9,775 bases of DNA from Actinomycetes bacterium (GTDB taxonomy: Bacteria > Actinomycetota > Actinomycetes > Actinomycetales > Cellulomonadaceae). The notes beneath the pieces are model-generated. The model saw only the letters and a program-made list of their open reading frames with translations. It was not told the origin of the DNA and made no database searches. How positions within the stretch are numbered: the stretch's first letter is position 1; every line of letters begins with the position of its first letter. Location of the stretch: NCBI GenBank assembly GCA_023438885.1, contig JAEXPS010000035.1, positions 1 through 9,775 on the forward strand, given 5' to 3'. This document shows positions 5,586 through 9,775 of this stretch, one piece after another. Made by a program: the position numbers and the translations under genes.

Positions 5586-5957
5586 CTAGGCGCGGGCGGA
5601 GTCGCGCTCGGCGATCTGCGCGCGCACCTCGTCCATGTCGAGGTTCTTCACCGCCTCGATCACCTGCTCCAGCATCGGCTTGGGCAGCGCGCCGGGCTGG
5701 TTGAACACGAGGATGCCGTCGCGGAACGCCATCAGGGTCGGGATCGACGTGATCGACAGCTCGGCCGCGAGCTCCTGCTCGGCGTCCGTGTCGACCTTGC
5801 CGAAGACGATCCCGGGGTTCTCCTCCGAGGCGGCCTCGAAGATCGGGCCGAACATGCGGCACGGGCCGCACCACGCCGCCCAGAAGTCGACCAGGACGAT
5901 CTCGTTGTCCTTGACGGTGTCGCCGAGCGTCGCGCCGGTCAGAACGGTGGTGGCCAT
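5586..5957 (-). CDS. trxA: Thioredoxin
   Basis: A 123-residue cytoplasmic thioredoxin with the active site WCGPC (C30 and C33) inside VDFWAAWCGPCRMF, the buried acid D24, and the cis-proline loop SIPT (P73) followed by LMAFRDG. It reduces protein disulfides and is kept reduced by thioredoxin reductase, which is not in this window. It is slightly longer than classic thioredoxins (about 105-110) because of a charged C-terminal tail (LDMDEVRAQIAERDSARA). The ATG at 5957 is set by AAGGAG 9 nt upstream. It is divergent from the Nudix-like gene, with about 118 nt between the starts. Nearby bcp encodes a possible reduction partner, but that link is inferred. Confidence 0.96.
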   Translation of the reverse strand: MATTVLTGATLGDTVKDNEIVLVDFWAAWCGPCRMFGPIFEAASEENPGIVFGKVDTDAEQELAAELSITSIPTLMAFRDGILVFNQPGALPKPMLEQVIEAVKNLDMDEVRAQIAERDSARA

Positions 5958-5966
5958 ATGTGAGAG

Positions 5967-5972
5967 CTCCTT
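5967..5972 (-). promoter_or_regulatory. Ribosome binding site of trxA
   Basis: AAGGAG on the minus strand, 9 nt before the ATG at 5957. It selects this ATG over upstream in-frame codons. No convincing -10/-35 pair for trxA is seen in the rest of the divergent gap. Confidence 0.75.
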
Positions 5973-6063
5973 GTCATGTGCCTTGGTCCGTTCAGCGCGC
6001 CTCGAGCCGCAGGTATTCCGCCCTCGTCGTGCGCGCCCCGGAGCCGGCACGCGCCAGGCGCGG

Positions 6064-6069
6064 TAGAAC
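6064..6069 (+). promoter_or_regulatory. Weak candidate leaderless -10 box of the Nudix-like gene
   Basis: TAGAAC lies 6 nt before the GTG at 6076. It misses the final T of TAnnnT, but the spacing is the same as for the other apparently leaderless genes, and no Shine-Dalgarno is present. Confidence 0.3.
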
Positions 6070-6075
6070 AGCACG

Positions 6076-6626
6076 GTGACCGACACCTTCGAGTTCCCGC
6101 GCGAATCGGAGCAACCCTCCGGCTGGCTGCCCGATGCCGACCTGGCCCGCGCCCGCGCGACACTGCCGATCCTGTACGTCGACGCCGTCCCGGTGCGGGT
6201 CGACGACAGCGGGGACGTCGTCGCCGTGGGCCTGCTGCTGCGCGTCACCGGCGACGGGGCGATGACCCGCGACCTGATCTCGGGGCGCGTGATGTACCAC
6301 GAGCGGGTGCGCGACGCGCTGGTGCGCCACATCGAGAAGGACCTGGGGCCGGTGGCGTTGCCGCAGATCCCGGCCTCGCCGCAACCGTTCACGGTCGCCG
6401 AGTACCTGCCGACACCGGGCGTCACGCCGTACCACGACCCCCGCCAGCACGCCGTGTCCCTCGCGTACGTGGTGCCCGTGCTCGGCGACTGCCGGCCGCA
6501 GCAGGACGCGCTCGACCTCGCCTGGCTCACCCCGGAGGAGGCGTGCACCGAGGACGTGCAGGTGGAGATGTCCGGCGGCCGCGGCCTGCTGCTGCGCCAG
6601 GCGATGGCCTGGGTGGGGCGGATGGG

Positions 6627-6630
<4 letters not shown>
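6076..6630 (+). CDS. Nudix-fold protein with a degenerate Nudix box (DUF4916-like)
   Basis: A 184-residue protein resembling the actinobacterial DUF4916 / 'NUDIX hydrolase family' group; the name is from memory. Strands around PILYVDAVPVRVDDSG (31-46) and VVAVGLLLRV (48-57) lead into a Nudix-box-like segment at 70-91. That segment keeps G70, E76, R84, I86 and G91, but the three glutamates of the REUxEE core that bind the catalytic metal read H85, K88 and D89. Classical Nudix hydrolysis of a nucleoside diphosphate linked to X is therefore doubtful; the protein may bind such a ligand or work differently. HAVSLAYVVPVLGD (125-138) and LAWLTPEEA (148-156) are Nudix-like C-terminal elements. The GTG at 6076 has no Shine-Dalgarno and may be leaderless. 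The stop overlaps that of the ABC-F gene. Fold fairly sure; activity unknown. Confidence 0.82.

Positions 6631-6636
<6 letters not shown>
6616..6636. terminator. Hairpin containing both stop codons of the convergent Nudix and ABC-F genes
   Basis: Perfect 6-bp inverted repeat GGGCGG/CCGCCC with a 9-nt loop (ATGGGTTAG). The loop holds the plus-strand TAG and the minus-strand TAA. There is no T tract either side, so it is a possible bidirectional terminator or 3' stabiliser. Confidence 0.35.
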
Positions 6637-8254
<1,618 letters not shown>

Positions 8255-8258
<4 letters not shown>

Positions 8259-8875
8259 CCGCCCAGCGCGCGGACCACCGCCGGCACCAGCGCGCGGAAT
8301 GCCTTGCCGCGGTGGCTGATCGCGTTCTTCTCGTCCGGCGAGAGCTCGGCGCAGGTGCGCGTGTCGCCCACCGGCACCAGCACGGGGTCGTAACCGAAGC
8401 CGTTGGCACCGCGGGGCGCGGGCGCCAGAGTGCCCTCGAGCGTCCCGAGCTCCACCACCTCCTCGCCGCCCGGCACGACGAGGGCGGCGGCGCAGACGAA
8501 ACGCGCCTGCCGGTGTGCCGGCCCGACGTCGCCGAGCTGCGCGAGCAGCAGGTCGAGGTTCGCCTTGTCGTCGCCGTGCCTGCCGGACCAGCGGGCGGAG
8601 AAGATGCCGGGCGCGCCGCCCAGCACGTCGACGGCCAGGCCCGAGTCGTCGGCGACCGCGGGCAGCCCGGTCGCGGCGGCTACCGCACGGGCCTTGATCA
8701 GCGCGTTCTCGGCAAACGTGACGCCGTCCTCGACGGGGTCGGCGACACCGAGCTCGCCCGCCGTGACGATGGCGTCGAGCTCGAGGCCCGGCAGGGCGGG
8801 ATGCAGGATGGCGCGCAGCTCGCCCAGCTTGTGCCGGTTGTGCGTCGCCAGCACCAGCCTGGGTGCGGCGCTCAC
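8255..8875 (-). CDS. rdgB: XTP/dITP diphosphatase (non-canonical purine NTP pyrophosphatase)
   Basis: A 206-residue RdgB/HAM1 family enzyme, full length. It hydrolyses dITP, ITP and XTP to monophosphates and keeps deaminated purines out of DNA and RNA. Landmarks are LATHNRHKLGEL (9-20), the phosphate/metal residues in FAENALIKA (54-62), the catalytic ADDSGLAVD (75-83, D77 as likely base), the PGIFSARW block (89-96), the base-recognition GFGYDP (159-164) and SHRGKA (187-192). The GTG at 8875 puts the first strand directly at the N-terminus, as in the family; only a weak G-rich stretch lies upstream. It lies 34 nt after rph and overlaps the ABC-F gene by 4 nt, giving an rph-rdgB-ABC-F operon. 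The rph-rdgB pairing is common in bacteria. Confidence 0.96.
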
Positions 8876-8909
8876 ACCGACCCCGTCCGCCGTGGCCTGC
8901 GGGTGAGCC

Positions 8910-9692
8910 TCACCCGGCCGCCTTCGTCGTGCCCACGGCAGTGCCCGGGGGCGAGGCGAGGGACTCCGCCTGGAGCGCCGCCAGCCGCTTGGTGCCGACG
9001 AGCGCGAGGTCGAGCAGCTGGTCGAGCTCGGCGCGGTCGAAGGTCGCGTGCTCGGCCGTGCCCTGCACCTCGACGAAGTGCCCCCCGCCGGTGACCACCA
9101 CGTTCATGTCCGTCTGGGCGCGCACGTCCTCGACGTACGGCAGGTCGAGCATGGGGGTGCCGTCCACGATGCCCACGCTGACGGCCGACACCGAGTCGTG
9201 GAGCACCTGCCGGCCCTGCGGCACCAGGCCCTTGGCCTTCGCCCACTCGACGGCTTCCGCCAGCGCGACGTAGGCGCCGGTCACCGAGGCGGTGCGGGTG
9301 CCGCCGTCGGCCTGGAGCACGTCGCAGTCGAGGACGATCGTGTTCTCGCCGAGGGCGGCGACGTCGATGACGGCGCGCAGGCTGCGGCCCACCAGCCGCG
9401 AGATCTCGTGGGTGCGCCCGCCGATGCGGCCCTTGACCGACTCACGGTCGCTGCGGGTGCTCGTCGAGCGGGGCAGCATCGCGTACTCGGCGGTGACCCA
9501 GCCCTCGCCCGAGCCCTTCTTCCACCGCGGCACGCCCTCGGTGAAGCTCGCGACGCACAGCACCTTGGTGCCGCCGAACTCGACGAGGACGCTGCCCTCC
9601 CCCGCGTCGAGGAAGCGGCGGGTGATGGTGATGGGACGCAGCTCGTCGGGCTTGCGCCCGTCCGCACGTGCCGCTCCGGGCGCCAGACTCAT
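8910..9692 (-). CDS. rph: Ribonuclease PH
   Basis: A 260-residue phosphorolytic 3'-to-5' exoribonuclease that trims tRNA precursors; it works as a ring hexamer. The family pattern is complete: RADGRKPDELRPITI (9-23), GGTKVLCVASF (40-50), EYAMLPRSTSTRSDRES (69-85), GGRTHEISRLVGRSLRAVID (91-110), LDCDVLQADGGTRTASVTGA (121-140, R133 for phosphate) and YVEDVRAQTDMNVV (186-199, with D189 and D195 as catalytic/metal acids). The C-terminus has an extra Ala/Thr-rich tail (ASPPGTAVGTTKAAG). The ATG at 9692 is chosen over an in-frame ATG at 9749 because homology begins right after it and TAGGCT lies 7 nt upstream, which suggests a leaderless start. It heads the rph-rdgB-ABC-F operon. Confidence 0.97.
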   Translation of the reverse strand: MSLAPGAARADGRKPDELRPITITRRFLDAGEGSVLVEFGGTKVLCVASFTEGVPRWKKGSGEGWVTAEYAMLPRSTSTRSDRESVKGRIGGRTHEISRLVGRSLRAVIDVAALGENTIVLDCDVLQADGGTRTASVTGAYVALAEAVEWAKAKGLVPQGRQVLHDSVSAVSVGIVDGTPMLDLPYVEDVRAQTDMNVVVTGGGHFVEVQGTAEHATFDRAELDQLLDLALVGTKRLAALQAESLASPPGTAVGTTKAAG

Positions 9693-9699
9693 GCCCGGA

Positions 9700-9705
9700 A
9701 GCCTA
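9700..9705 (-). promoter_or_regulatory. Candidate leaderless -10 box of rph
   Basis: TAGGCT on the minus strand, 7 nt before the rph ATG, matches TAnnnT at leaderless spacing. No -35 hexamer is recognisable; the bases further upstream are G-rich on this strand. It would drive the whole rph-rdgB-ABC-F operon. Confidence 0.5.
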
Positions 9706-9747
9706 ACCGCCCCCCACCGACACCCCTCTCCGCTCACCCCCCACCCC

Positions 9748-9775
9748 ACCCCACCTCCCTACCCCACCTCCCTAC
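9748..9775. repeat. 13-bp tandem repeat in a C-rich low-complexity tract
   Basis: Two exact copies of ACCCCACCTCCCT (9748-9760 and 9761-9773), with the first two bases of a third copy at the window end. They lie within a tract from about 9710 that is nearly all C with scattered A and T. The minus strand carries many closely spaced G runs and could form a G-quadruplex. The repeat may continue beyond the window. Confidence 0.7.

Noticed and set aside
9693..9749. Upstream in-frame ATG of rph at 9749
   Set aside because: It adds a Gly/Trp/Arg-rich leader not seen in RNase PH and runs through the C-rich tract. The ATG at 9692 fits both the homology start and the -10 spacing.
9748..9775. Tandem repeats at the right edge as a CRISPR array
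   Set aside because: The units are 13 bp, directly adjacent with no spacers, and low-complexity. This is a simple repeat.

Overview
The window comes from a GC-rich actinobacterium. Third codon positions are almost all G or C, GTG starts are common, and several genes appear to be leaderless. The gene content (rph-rdgB, a GroES-like protein divergent from bcp, a DUF4916-type Nudix protein) fits an actinomycete, possibly a Pseudonocardia relative. The lineage is an inference; no marker here fixes the genus. Both ends are low-complexity (G9/C9 runs at the left, C-rich 13-mer repeats at the right), so they may be contig edges.

Layout, left to right. (1) 1-1152, plus: an amidohydrolase of the imidazolonepropionase-like type, cut off at its 5' end by the window. 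(2) 1199-3659, minus: tRNA-Lys(CTT), a PLP aminotransferase of an unusual subgroup, an ATP-grasp ligase and tRNA-His(GTG), read right to left. (3) 3702-4688: a divergent pair, a GroES-like protein (minus) and the peroxiredoxin bcp (plus), with tRNA-Leu(TAG) directly after bcp. (4) 4719-5543, plus: an alpha/alpha-toroid protein of unknown function, ending in a strong hairpin shared with the convergent thioredoxin gene. (5) 5586-6630: trxA (minus) and a Nudix-fold protein with a degenerate Nudix box (plus), divergent. (6) 6627-9692, minus: an rph-rdgB-ABC-F operon whose last gene overlaps the Nudix gene tail to tail.

Most of this is housekeeping: tRNA 3'-end trimming (RNase PH), nucleotide-pool cleaning (RdgB), thiol redox (thioredoxin, Bcp), protein folding or stress (GroES-like) and translation (three tRNAs, ABC-F). 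I see no mobile element, CRISPR array, phage gene, toxin-antitoxin pair or biosynthetic cluster, and no clear new multi-gene system.

The points most worth a second look are small. The genes split cleanly into apparently leaderless ones (a TAnnnT-like box 6-7 nt before the start codon) and ones with a Shine-Dalgarno site. Several proteins lack residues that define their family chemistry: Bcp has no resolving Cys, the Nudix box has lost its metal-binding glutamates, and the aminotransferase has no obvious carboxylate-binding Arg. A hairpin contains both overlapping stop codons of a convergent gene pair. A G-quadruplex-capable tract lies just upstream of the rph promoter. No stretch longer than 300 bases lacks a gene.
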